From the NCBI RefSeq assembly GCF_021134715.1, contig NC_060026.1:6439001-6503000 (forward strand): DNA of 64,000 nt, written 5' to 3'. Both the position numbers and the translations under genes were made by a program. The stretch is from Daphnia pulex. Taxonomy: Eukaryota; Arthropoda; Branchiopoda; Diplostraca; Daphniidae. The notes beneath the pieces are model-generated. The model worked only from the letters and a program-made list of their open reading frames with translations, made no database searches and was not told where the DNA came from. This document shows positions 10,641 through 21,998 of this stretch, piece by piece; position 1 is the first letter of the stretch, and each line of letters begins with the position of its first letter.

Positions 10641-12400
10641 AGGTGAGAAGGTATTACTGAACGAAGCGGAAGTCAGAAAATTGATCCAAACTTGACTGGA
10701 GAAAGGAGAAAGGAGTTAATAAAATTACTGTTTTTAGCGAAGAAAGGACGCGTGCAAGCCGCCGACGGTAGCTGGATAGCCGCCAACGTCTTTGCCAATG
10801 AAGGTAGCGACACAACTTTGATGAGGACGGCCTTTGCGTCCAGCCTGAAGCTGCAAGGATCGTCGCAAGTGTTAACAGTTGACGGAACCGGTGGTGTTAT
10901 CAACAAGAACCAATCTAAACTAGTGCAATTTCAGTTACGTGCGGAATCCGGTGAAGTCGCCTCGATGGAAGGTTCGACGATGGAATTGGTAGCCAGTCCC
11001 ACACCAATCACAGACTGGAGTAAAGGAAGGAGAACTGGCCGCATCTTCCCGACCTTCCGGTTGGTGTAGTAGGAGGAGAAGTAGATATTCTCGTCGGCAC
11101 TGACTACTATCATCTATTAGTGGCACGTGAAACCCGAGAAGGACAAGACTACGAACCCATTGCCTGCAGAACCAGATTAGGCTGGATCGTTAGAGGAGTG
11201 ATCGATCGAGATTACCAAATTTCATCTGCCCGCAGCTGCACGATTACTAGCAAGACCCCTCCGCACGATTTGACCATGGAATTCGGTCATTTTTACGACA
11301 CCGAGGCGTTCGGGATCGAGCTTTACTGCTGGACGCGTGTCAAACGATTTCCCGCGGCCTTTTCTGAAGATCTGCCAAGCCGGATCTTTTGAAGAAGAAA
11401 TCTGTCTCGTCCGGAAAGGCAAGCAGTTGCCGTCTACCCCCAACATCTTGAATCCGGAACCAGCCTTAAATTCTGGTGGAATCCTTTGGGCTGATGATAG
11501 AGTCGGGCGGGTACAGCTGACTTTTTACCAGTTACACCTACTCTATTGTCATCTGAAAAAAAACGCTTTTACCGAGTTGGGAGTCCTTGCGTTTCATTTA
11601 AATTTGAAAAATGCTGGAACGGATATCCTGCTAGCATACGGGCGCGGGGGGCGCCATCCTATTTGGATCACCAACGGTCGCGAACTGGCGAAAGGAAGGC
11701 GTCGTGATTGTTTCGTCTGCGACGACGCAATAAAGACAAACGACGGGGAGTGTTCTACACGTGTTTGGTGACATGAGCCGTCCTCGAGTTGGTGCCTTCT
11801 CTGTCCAGCGAGCCGCGTTATACTGTTGAAGCCTGTTAGATTACTAGTCTGGGTAGTTAATTAGATAATTAACTCAATGTATTCTACGAGACAGAACGAG
11901 CTCCTTCTACAAACCCAAGCCGAAACAAGACTGCCCCTCTCTCCGCCCGCTGCTTCTCACGGTTCGAGCGCGCGGCACCTAGCGGTCACGAGAAGAAGGG
12001 CACACTGACACAACAAAGCCCTGGACGCTTTCGAAGAAATTCCTACTTGCATGGAGAAGGCTGGGATCGATTGGACCTTCCAGTCACCTCGTACGGCACA
12101 TTTTGGTGGCGCTCATGAATCGTCTGTCAAGTCGACTAAACACGCTCTTTATTCACCAGTTAGGCGTTCTGATGGTGCAAGCCCTCGTAACCAACGGGTG
12201 CTCAACTTATTCTGGAACATCTGGAATATTCCGGCGAAGAATTACGGAACTATGTCTACTGGAATCCAGCTCGGCCGACGAGCCAGCCTCGGGGGAGGAA
12301 TTAGTAGAATTGACACCGGAACAACTAGTCCAGTCCATTCGTACCCTTATCCAGTGAGCATAGTGAAGAGAAAAGTGATTCAGAACCAAGTAAAATAAAT
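10641..12400 (+). mobile_element. second decayed BEL/Pao fragment: protease region and integrase fragment
   Basis: Positions 10690-11230 encode a BEL/Pao retropepsin-like (DUF1758-type) region. It contains ADGSWIAANVFANEGSDTTL and then, in a shifted frame from about 11030, VDILVGTDYYHLLVARE and CRTRLGWIVRGV. Family members usually have an Asp at the start of the DEGS/DSG-like motif. Here it reads NEGS, so the catalytic aspartate appears lost. A separate integrase block follows at 12030-12150 (GIDWTFQSPRTAHFGGAHES). At least one frameshift (around 11030) and several stops break the frame, and most of RT is missing between the blocks. The orientation is the same as the 5.9-9 kb copy. They could be two insertions or one rearranged element. 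Confidence 0.7.
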
Positions 12401-13492
12401 GAAGAAAGGTGGCATTGTCACTTTATCACGGAGTTCTAGAGCTCGGAAGAATCTATCTTTGTCTCACACAAATAATGTAGTATGTGTCTCAGACAAAGAT
12501 AGATAACCAGCGACGTAGTTGGCGATACCGAGCACTAGAGGCGCTACCTACCTGGAAGGTTGAACGGAAGGGGATGGGTTGGAAAAGCTACACTACAGCG
12601 GGTATGGCTCGATCTCCTGCCATTAGAGAGGTCATTAGAAGAGAACGACAGAGAAAGCGGCAGAAAAAAGATTTTAGTAAAAAAGGCAACGTTGCATAAG
12701 CAAAGCTTAAGCCGAATTTTGAAGCTCTCTGTGTCTCCGTGACCTCGGAGGGGGACCACGGAGACCAATTAGAAAAAATACATTCTCACATGGCAACGTT
12801 GCCTATGCAGAGCGGGCTTCGCTTTTTAGCCGCGAGGATCTCCAGCACCCCTCTCACGGCCACGGGAGTGGGGGTCCTGAAGGGGCACTCCAGCGGCCGG
12901 CTCTCTAACCACTACACCGTTGTGTCCCAATAATAGGTCTAATACCAATAGGAGTATTTCATCAAAGGTGTTTGATGTGACATAGGCGATGCTTGTCGTC
13001 TGGTCGATAAGAATGGCCGGGGTGGCCTAGGCCACCGAGACTAAGTTTCATGTGGCATGTGTTTTCAAATTACATGGAGTAAGAACAAAGGAGTAATCAC
13101 TACACAACCGTGCTTACTCCTTTAGTATTATTTCGTGCTCTTTGTAAACACATGCCGCATCTGCTTCGCCATGCTGCGTTGCCAGACAAAACGGCAAAAT
13201 AAAACAGACCCCGAAGAGCCCTATACAAAAATACAACTTTTGGAAAAATTAGTTCTTTTTTTAAGTCCGCTTTTTTTCCAAAAAGCGATACTAAAGACCC
13301 CCTTCCACCTAAATCGACGAAATTTGAAAAAAAACCTGAAGTTTAAAGTTAAATATCTCCTGAACGACAGAGAATATTTTCATACTGCGAAAACAGAGAC
13401 AAGTCTGTATTTTTTTCAAATGTTTAGGTCCCATTTTGGAATGGGAAACAAAACGGGGGTCCATTAATTTGGTGCTGTTTAGTGATGGCAGA
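12401..13492. other. noncoding stretch with palindromes and a possible reversed SINE head
   Basis: Besides the hairpin annotated separately, two copies of the palindrome GGCAACGTTGC occur (about 12683 and 12797). A hairpin GTCTCCGTG/CACGGAGAC lies at 12732-12764. On the minus strand near 12898-12930, GTGTAGTGGTTAGAGAGCC resembles a tRNA A box, as in tRNA-derived SINEs, but no B box was found. No coding region is supported. Confidence 0.35.
12452..12503. repeat. short inverted repeat (hairpin)
   Basis: ATCTATCTTTGTCTCACACA on the left pairs with TGTGTCTCAGACAAAGATAG on the right around a loop of about 10 nt. Weaker complementarity extends outward (CTAGAGCTCGG near 12436 against CCGAGCACTAGAG near 12528). 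It is probably the core of another foldback insertion. Confidence 0.5.
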
Positions 13493-13773
13493 GCAATAGA
13501 TGCCTGGTCGGTTCTCGGCTGTGTTGGCTTCCCTATCCCGGTTTTAGGGTAAACGTATCCCCGATTTTCAGACATTTTAGGGCGGAGCTTGTCAGAATTG
13601 TGAAGTAGAAACTGGAAACAGAGCCATCTAGGCTCTCAAAAGTAGCTGAGCGTAGTAGATGACACACTCACTAGAGCGCTCATTCCAGTTTCCAAATCGG
13701 ACCACGTTTAGCCTGAAAGCTGAAACCGGGATAGGGAAGTCAACTCAGCCGAGAACCGACCAGGCATCTATTG
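13493..13773. repeat. 281-bp foldback element with terminal inverted repeats of about 55 bp
   Basis: The left arm 13493-13548 (GCAATAGATGCCTGGTCGGT onward) is the near reverse complement of 13722-13773. The shared blocks include CTGGTCGGTTCTCGGCTG and TTCCCTATCCCGGTTT. An inner pair (AAACTGGAAAC near 13610 and CAGTTTCC near 13686) is also inverted. There is no coding capacity. Confidence 0.7.
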
Positions 13774-14028
13774 TTCTGGTCGGATTGTTTGTTAAATTAA
13801 TCGTAATTTAAAAAACATTTTGTCAGCAAAATTTTAATCAGTAAATGGCTGATCTGTTCACTTCAGTCAACGCTGGAATTTATGAAACCCAGGTTTGAAA
13901 AGGCACTTCTTTGAGAACTACCGAAAAAATTGTTTAGTTTTCACGTCCTGTTCTAGGTGCCACTTGATTTTCGTGTGCTAGTCCAGCTCGGATGTGTTTG
14001 TGCAGTCGATCGGAGTCAGCGTTACACC

Positions 14029-14462
14029 ATAGACAACGAAGTGGAAGACCACGAAGGGGTCCATTTCTCCATCCAGGGCTGAGAGGACGGGGGGGGGGGG
14101 GGGGGGGGTAGCGATGCGCGTGCCATGCCGTATGGTGGCGCGTCGTAATATAATATAATAATTTCTGGTTTTATTCCTATTCTCTACTGATCCAATGCTT
14201 CACACACCGCCATTACCCCGTGTAACTATATCCACGATATAATTTTCGAATACGCATGTAAATTATGTAAACAAATTCCGCGTGTCCTGTGAATTTTTTC
14301 AGATTTTTAACGTTTCTTTAACCTTCATTCATAAAGCAGCTGATATTCCCCCTTCTCCCCCCTTTTCCGAGGACGGAAAAGGGGTGGGATAGGGAGGAAA
14401 TAGGGGGACAATTTTAAAATTTTTTTTTACCGCGTTTAGCGGTCTTCCACTTCGTTGTCTAT
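14029..14462. repeat. 434-bp MITE-like element with perfect 22-bp terminal inverted repeats and a 20-G tract
   Basis: ATAGACAACGAAGTGGAAGA(CC) at 14029-14050 is exactly inverted at 14441-14462. The interior has a run of 20 G (14089-14108) and an AT-rich core. It encodes nothing and no clear target duplication was read. Confidence 0.65.
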
Positions 14463-15772
14463 GCATCTACCATTACAAAAGTGGAAATAAAGTTATGTTG
14501 GTACTATTTTCACCGCCAGCCAAAAAGTATTTTTAAGAAAAAATAAGTAAACTTTGTGTTTTGTGTTAGGTGACGTGACGTGATTGTGTGGTGGTTTTTT
14601 GTTACTTCGTTAAATTATTATTTCTTTTTTTTTTCGTTCCTTAGGTTAAGATTTGTGTCGTTGGCAGTGTGCTTTCACAATCTGTTTTAGATTTTTAATT
14701 AGAGCTTCCTGGGGGCTGGAGTCTAAAACTATAACATCACAGAGACCGGTTCTGCGATCAATGGAAATAGGGATTTCCCAACCAGCATCACTCGAAAACA
14801 AAATAATTGCATGCAATACAAGGAAGCATGAAAGAAATTAAATTTAAATAAATGACAGGTTTAAAATGATAGTTTCGAAGTAATCGCATGACCTCCCGGC
14901 ATAACAAACAGAGGTGTACCGACCATGAGGTTTTGTAAATTATTGAAATATCTCCCCATAAGAAAAACGGATCAAAATTCTTATATCCCGGAAAACAGCA
15001 GTGGGGGACATTCCAATCCCCCCCCCCCCCACCTCCCGGATAACCAATTCTGGTCATACGACAGCACATAAATACATAGTCCGTATTTTCGACTAGACGA
15101 ATTAAACTAATTTTATTTCAATTACAATTTTATTTGTGTACCCGACTTCTGGTACCCGATTTACATTTTGTCAGCATTGGTTTCGTCTGGACGGAACGAA
15201 ATAGAATAGTTTGGTTTATTCGGCAGGCATTGTAGAATCCATATATAATAAAAGAACAAGCTTTTTTGGGAGGAGCTTATTCATGTGCCTATGAGAGCAC
15301 GCTGTGATTGGTCAGTCCAGTCGCCCATCAAGAGGGGTGAAAACCGCCGCAGGTTTTCACCCTCCTTGCTGATGGTCAAATAGGGGGGATTGCTGCAAAG
15401 GGGAAAGGGGGGAAAGACAATGGGGTAAATTTCCGCGCCGTTGCAAATAGAAGGGTGGGTACTGGCTCACACTCACAACGCAGTACGTGCATCGATTTCT
15501 ACGCGGCAAATATCGATATGTCAAATAGCACCAAATTCAAATCGGCATTTCTGTTCGAAAAATACTGTTTTCCGCCCCCCTCCCCCCATAGATTTCCCCT
15601 CAGATCAAGTCACGTCTTATTTAAAGTTAAGCAATTGATGCAATTTTTTATCACGCGAAAATGTAGTTATTGGCGGGTAGAATAACGAATAGGAACCCAC
15701 GGGCAGAATAACTTTGGACGAGATATCCACGGAATGATTTAAAATTTAAAAATATAGGTAGAAAATGACAAT
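14463..15772. other. noncoding, mixed repeats
   Basis: A poly-C run of about 12 lies near 15019-15030. No convincing gene, RNA or repeat family was recognised. The open frames here are short and compositionally random. Confidence 0.4.
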
Positions 15773-16290
15773 CTGTTGACTTGGCACGGGCAGATTTTTC
15801 AACGAGAAAAATTGGCGGGCAGATGGTAAACGGACATATCTGTCTTATAAAAAGAAATCAACTGAATTCCAATCGGCAGGCACCAGGCAGAAAACGAATA
15901 ATTATCGAAATCACAACAATAGAAGAGCCTGTCACTACGCATGAAAAAAATTTCTTTTGTCTGGGAAGGGGCAGATTTCTACGATAACATTGGCACGGGC
16001 AGATGGGCAACGGCCCATGAGAATTTAGTAGTAAATGATCCATATTTATAATTTACCCATTTTGCTTAACAACCTGGGAAATAATCATAGGAAATTAATT
16101 AGTCGCAATCAAATTACATGGTTAAGTAATACGAATTGCTATCACAAGGCAACTACCTATGAAGAAACGGACGTTGCCAAAAAAGATTATATTTGAAGAA
16201 AAGCCTCCACGCAAGACCAAAATATCTATTGACTGGGCAGGGGCAGATTTTCACGAGAAAAATTAACAGGGCAGGTGGCCAACGGGACTA
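15773..16290 (+). repeat. three diverged copies of a roughly 60-bp GGGCAGAT motif
   Basis: Near-homologous blocks occur at about 15773-15832, 15961-16013 and 16227-16287. Each reads roughly CTGG-n-A(C/G)GGGCAGATTT, then ACGA(GAAAAATT), then GGGCAG(A/G)TGG and AACGG. Fainter versions (ACGGGCAGAATAAC) occur near 15699. Spacing is irregular, so this is a degenerate array or repeated insertions, not a simple tandem repeat. Confidence 0.6.
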
Positions 16291-17704
16291 CTTTTATGTT
16301 TACTGTAGAAATTAGGAACACAAGTGAAAATTGCTGATCATTTTATTAGTGAAAGTTGCATCCATCGTTTTTGTTCTTTACGTTCGACACTCACGTTCCC
16401 TTACGTTCATTTCCTTTAAAAAAGGTGAAAAGCAAATGAGTTCAAATTTAAGCTAGACCTAAGTTCCCCGGTCTCGACCGGGCCCAAGTTACTAGTAAAG
16501 GCTCGATAAACGAATTTTTTTTTTTTTTTACTTTGATCTTTTTTGCCTTTACACTTTTTTATTCCATCTATTTTAGGAAATCATCATAGCACAATCTAAT
16601 TGAAAGGTCATAGATAACGTCGTTATTCGTTAACCTCGGAATGAAAAGGTTTTTTTTTTCATTATTTTCCCTTTTATAAATGTGGCCTCGAAATATATTC
16701 ATGTTGTTTGTTTGGAAGACTATTCAACACTTCCGGTGCAATAGACGTGAATGGATGACGCGATTTTTTTTTTGTGCGTATTATTGCCAGAATTTTGGTG
16801 GGAGTAGTAGGAGGAGGTACGCTGGTAGATCGTGTGACGTGAGTTGCTCGGTGAGTTGTTAAGTCATTTGACGTCAGACGAGGAAAAGAGAAAGTGGCCT
16901 CGAGGCTGGACAAACCCCACTGTTTAAACGCATCATAAAGAACTGTTGTAAACATATCCTTGTTTGGGTTTTTTCTTTGCATATGGTGCAATTGGTGCAT
17001 GCGCTGGGACCTGCAATAAAGTCAGTGAGTTGGGAGTAGTGGAAGCAGGTAGTTGTCTCTCATTACGACTCTACGTGACGTGTTTCAACAGAGAAAAAAA
17101 AGTATTTGCAGGACACAATTAAGTGTTGATTTATCGCAAATTTTGTAAGGTAATATTTAATTTACTACTTTAAAAAATACAGAATTGTAAGAAAATATTG
17201 ATATGCTTGATGTTTTGGCATGTAATGTATCTCTCGCATGTGCATGTGTTTCAAAATATTTGTCACTAAGATCTATCGAGTTTTTTTTTATGGGGTTAGT
17301 AACGTAGTAAGTAGAAAACTTTCACTCACCAAGCTAAAAGCAATTTTTTAAAAAAGAATATACTAAGGGCAATAAATATCCAATGGGAGTTTACAGAGGT
17401 GAAAGTCCCTTTTCTCCCGGCTTTCCACTTTCTCCAGTCCTCCCTCTCGAGTCTCGATGAGCTTGAAACGACTCTTTTAGGGTGTGTTGTTGGAAAGTAC
17501 TACTTGTGAAAGTTTCTAATAAATGATTACCCTACCTTTAGTTTTGGCGGCCATTTTCATTGTTTCCTTTCTTTCACTCTTGGGTAATACTCTCCAACAA
17601 TCCACATTAAAAGCAGTAAAAAAAAGAGTAATTTTTCACCTGCTGTAAATTTGTGATGTGCTTTCTCCCATGGCAGAATTTTAGTGTAGCTGTCGTCTCT
17701 CAAC
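16291..17704. other. noncoding stretch upstream of the serpin gene
   Basis: This region presumably contains the serpin promoter and 5' UTR. TGGCAG/AATTTTAG just before the ATG could be a splice acceptor for a 5' UTR intron. No TATA box or TSS could be assigned. Poly-T and poly-A runs are frequent. Confidence 0.35.
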
Positions 17705-19678
17705 ATGGAAGGAAGGTTGTTTTTAGTGGTGCTCTGTGTTCTCGTGTCTCATGGGCTTACCGCGTCAGTCAGATCTGTTAAAGGATCACCCCCACTTGGC
17801 GAAAGAGTTAGCCAGGTAAGTTCCATTTCGTTTTATTTTTTTTATTTTCTATTAAATATGGCAATATTGAACTCGTGAATTATTTGAATGTAGGAGGAAT
17901 GTTTGAGCAAAGGAATACGGTTGCTCGGCAACGGATCCGAATCAAATGCTACTCTGACCAGGAGATCGTCAAATCAAGATGATAAAGCCCTTACTGCTCT
18001 ATTCGCTGGACAGATGCAGTTTAGTTTGAATTTCTTCAAGAAGGTCTTTGATGTAACCCAGTCCGATGTGCAGTCTAAAAGTGCCAGTGAAAACCTTTTC
18101 TTTTCTCCAATGAGTATATACTCGGCATTGCTCTTGGCCTATTTCGGCGCCAATAATCGCACTGAGGATCAGCTGACCGAAATTTTAGGACTTCAGAATA
18201 TGGACAAGGTAGGATATCACTCATGAACTTTTTTCGCGACCACTCATTGACCATGTTATTTTGATGTTGTTCCTCATTCACTTTCTCTCTCCTCGCTTTA
18301 TTGTTGAGCAAAGAGAAATTTAAAGAGAAAGGTAATTTTCCTCGACGGCTTAAGAGTAAAATTTTTCGTATTGCCTAAGGTGTTTTGTTAGGGAACATCC
18401 GGGTTTTATTACGTAGCGTCTGTTTTCGAGAAATTTTATAGAAAGTCCAGATTACGACATAGTGGCTACACCTTCCGACTCGAAAATGTTAAAACACTAA
18501 ATTTTCTTTTATATCGCAGGTCGGAGCGGTACAGGCTTACAAGCTAGTAAAGTTTACTCGTCAGTTGATGCGCGTCGCTGGACTAGTTAAATATGATTTT
18601 GATATTGCGAATCGTTTTTACTTCAATGAAGATGAGAACATTCGCCCGTGCATTAAGGACATTTTCAACGAAGATATCGAAATGCTGAATTTTGCTTTTC
18701 AACCAGCTGAATCTAGGACTCGCATTAATCAGTGGGTTGAGGACATTACGCGCAACAAAATTAAAGATCTGGTTACATCTGACACCATCAACGCCAACAC
18801 TAGAATTGCTTTGGTAATTTTTCTTTTGAAAATCCTTGAAGTATAACCTTGTAACATGTCCATGTTTATATTTCTCGGAAAAAAAAACAGGTTAACGCGG
18901 CTTACTTTAAAGGTCAGTGGGCCTCTCAGTTCAAAGTAGCCAATACTCGGCTCACCTCCTTCGCCATCAACAATAAGGAAGAAGGTGTTGCCAATATGAT
19001 GTTTCAAAAAGGACGCTTCCGCCACGGTATTATCTATTCAATCTTGTGATTGTTTTATTGTTTAATTATTAAAGTTTAATTTACAGCTGCCGTCGAAGAG
19101 TTGCAAGCCAACCTGTTGGAAATGCCTTTTCTGGGAGGTGACGTCAGCTTCTTTGCATTGTTACCCGAAGGTAATAATGGACTGGAGGAAACCGTGAGTC
19201 GTCTGACGTTGGATACCTTGCGCAACGCGATGGCCAGCACCTTTCCTTTGACTGTGGATGTCGGTATTCCTAAATTTCGCCTGGAACAAACTCTTAGTCT
19301 CCGTAATGTGAGTCACAATTTCTAATGATTGCCCTTTTTTTCGTCTTTTTCAAGTTATTTATTTATTTACGTCCTTTGTTGCTTTTACAGGTTTTAGTCA
19401 AGATGGGCTTGACAGACATGTTTGACTCATTGGCGGCAGATTTTTCCGGTTTCAACGGTGTTCCCGGACTGAAATTTGATGCAGCTACACACAAAGCTTT
19501 CATTGAGGTGAATGAAGAAGGATCTGAAGCAGCCGCTGCTACTGCTCTTGTCGCTTTCCGCATGGCTCGACCTGTGAATGTAGTCCAGTTCATTTGTGAC
19601 CATCCGTTCATGTTCTTCATCTATGACAACCTCTCCGAAAGCATTCTTTTCATGGGAGTCTACAGAAATCCAAAGTAG
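17705..19678 (+). CDS. secreted serpin (serine protease inhibitor family)
   Basis: Six exons (17705-17815, 17894-18208, 18520-18813, 18891-19026, 19087-19307, 19391-19678) join in phase to 454 aa. Residues 1-20 (MEGRLFLVVLCVLVSHGLTA) form a signal peptide. Serpin-fold hallmarks follow in order: NLFFSPMSIYSALLLAYFGA, VNAAYFKGQW, VSFFALLPEG, and the C-terminal CDHPFMFFIYDN with MGVYRNP. The reactive-centre hinge EEGSEAAAATA (residues 401-411) has the small residues needed for loop insertion, so inhibitory activity is expected. Counting from the hinge puts P1 at Met417 and P1' at Ala418, with Arg at 416 and 419. Such a loop could target chymotrypsin/elastase-like or trypsin-like proteases. It likely acts extracellularly, for example in haemolymph. 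The gene converges with ARGLU1, whose stop is 432 bp away. Confidence 0.95.
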
Positions 19679-19821
19679 TGACTAATAGGGCATGTGAAAA
19701 TATTCCTACGCGAAGCCCCATTGATTTCTTATTTATTGCTACTGCACACTGGTTGGTTGGTAGTTTGCATTGATCTATTTTTCCTACCTTCGCGTGAAAT
19801 GATATGTAATGTGCACAAAAT

Positions 19822-19827
19822 AATAAA
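19822..19827 (+). promoter_or_regulatory. polyadenylation signal for the serpin gene
   Basis: AATAAA lies about 145 bp after the serpin stop codon and before the convergent ARGLU1 3' end. Confidence 0.55.
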
Positions 19828-20110
19828 TAATATCCGTCGAACCATTACTGTAATATTGATGAAAATTTTGACGGTACGGTGATACAAACAAAAGCACAAC
19901 ATCGGAGGGCACGTACTACGCACTACATTTCAAAAAGGATTATTGAAAAAAAAAACATGATTTGCAGGTCAAATGGATGATGGGATTCGACTGAAATGAA
20001 ATTAATGTGGAGCTATCGTGAAAAGAAAATTCTGTACAGCATAGCAATACTAGGCGAAAGAAATGGCGAGAAATATTAAATTTGGTTGCTTGGATACCCG
20101 TAATCAGTCA

Positions 20111-21978
20111 TCACTGTTTACTAAGTGAAAAAGATAATTTGGGTCGAGCATTCTTTTTTCCCAAAATCAAATATTGCTCGTCGCGCATCCGTTTCTCGTG
20201 CTCGCGTTGCATCCTTTGTCGATCCTCTTCCATTTTTCTCGATTGCTCCACCATGGCCAAACGTTCCTCCGCCTAAAATTTAGGATAAAAATGCATACAA
20301 TATTTTGTAAATTGATTATCTTTCAAGTTTGTTTTTGTATGAAACTCACGAGTTTACGCTGGGCTTCCTCGATTTTCTTATTATTCTCTTCCACGATCCG
20401 TTCGAGCTCTTCGCGTTTGCGCCTTTCCTCTTCCTGTTTCAAACGGGTATCCGGGTGCATAAGGGAAGATGAGGCAGGATAGGAAGGGACGATGGGTAAG
20501 GTTAAAAAAATCGATACTTTAGGACGACGTTAAACGGCACGCGGAACCATATACCCATCCAAGTCACGCCATTAAAAACGGGGTGTAGGGTAGTGATGGT
20601 GGCCGAAGTTACCAAGATAAATGGCATTTTTTTTTTAATTAACATAAATAGTGAAGCACAAATGAAATGAACAATCAGTCATGTCAAACGATGAGGATAA
20701 TGTCAAATATATCGAGAGAGGGGGAAACAAATGTGTTTTGTTTGGTGATGATTTGCTGTTACCTGCACAACCCTGATGACCCTTGAATTGACACTGGAGG
20801 TCACGGTACCAGAAAATAACTGACCTTGCTCGGCGGAGAGATCTCACTGTCAGCATACTCCAGATGTCGATCGAAATGATGACCCACCATTAAAAAGGGC
20901 CTCAAACCGTTCAATTTCTCTCTCATCACTTGATAACATAAATCGAATTCTCTGCAAATCTTCTTTTTAGGTTTAGGAATAAAATGTCTTGTATAGAAAA
21001 AACAAAACAAGACAGCCCGCTCCTATTCGGCGCGGAATGCATATATGAACGCCGGGAGAAAAGAGCTATAAATTTGTGAACAAGATGCAAGATGGGAGAG
21101 AAATGTCGCCGATAGACTTCTTCATGTTTTGTATGCGCGGAAACGGCTGAATTTACAATTTTCCACTTTAACAATTTCCTAAATCTTGAGAAGATAACGA
21201 CATCGCCACCATTTTAAAAATGTGGCAACTACATCGGGAACGAGCTGTAAGTTGATTGCAAATTCAGCGTTTCTTTGCCCGTGAGAAAACGGGAGATAAC
21301 TGGATCCAACCAAATACGATACCTCGCGGCGGTTTTCTTCTTCCAGCCTCTCTTTCCGTCGCCTTTCTAGCTCCTCCAGCATTTGTCGTTCCATTATTTG
21401 TTTGGCTTCTTCGACACGCCGTAAGACTTCAGCTTCAATTTCGTCCTTCCGCTTTTCCAATTCTTCTGCCACTCGTTGCGCCACCATTTCCTCGATTCTT
21501 TTGACAGTTTCTTCTTCCACTATCTTTTGTTCCTGTTCCTTTTGACGCCTGAAAGAAACATGACAATTAACGGTTACCCAGACTTCAAAACAATTTATTG
21601 TTTTTTCTTACATGATTCTTGCATTATGGGCTGCTCTTTGACGTTCAATTTCAGCGAGTCTTTCGACTTCACTAAGTTTACTCCGACCAAGCCTTAATCT
21701 CCGGGAACCAGCATCAGAATCACTGTTGGAAGAGGACGATGATCTTGACCTCTTCCTAATGATACATTTCAAACGCTGAATAAAGAAATTCTATCTTTTT
21801 TTGAATACTGCAATTGAGTTAACCTGTATTTAGTCTCAGAAGAATCCTTGCGACTAGAAGGCATCCGATGTTTTTCATTTTTTCTCGATCGCGACCGTGA
21901 CCTAGAGCGTCTTTTATGTTTGCTTCTCCTCACCCTGTCTCGTGATTTTGAGCGACTTCTGCTTCTCGATTTTGTCAT
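20111..21978 (-). CDS. ARGLU1: arginine and glutamate-rich protein 1 (ARGLU1)
   Basis: Five minus-strand exons (21978-21824, 21755-21612, 21548-21323, 20433-20350, 20272-20111) join in phase to 256 aa. The N-terminal third is an SR/RS-rich domain ([18 protein letters not shown] at the start). The rest is a long charged coiled coil. It includes [19 protein letters not shown] and [20 protein letters not shown], and ends [17 protein letters not shown]. These blocks closely follow vertebrate ARGLU1, including the terminal [10 protein letters not shown] motif. ARGLU1 is a nuclear protein that works with Mediator (MED1) and modulates alternative splicing. The long third intron (20434-21322) is the largest. 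In vertebrates an intron of this gene is ultraconserved and autoregulatory; whether that holds here cannot be told. Confidence 0.94.
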
Positions 21979-21998
21979 TATTGTTTTTCAACTCTGAA

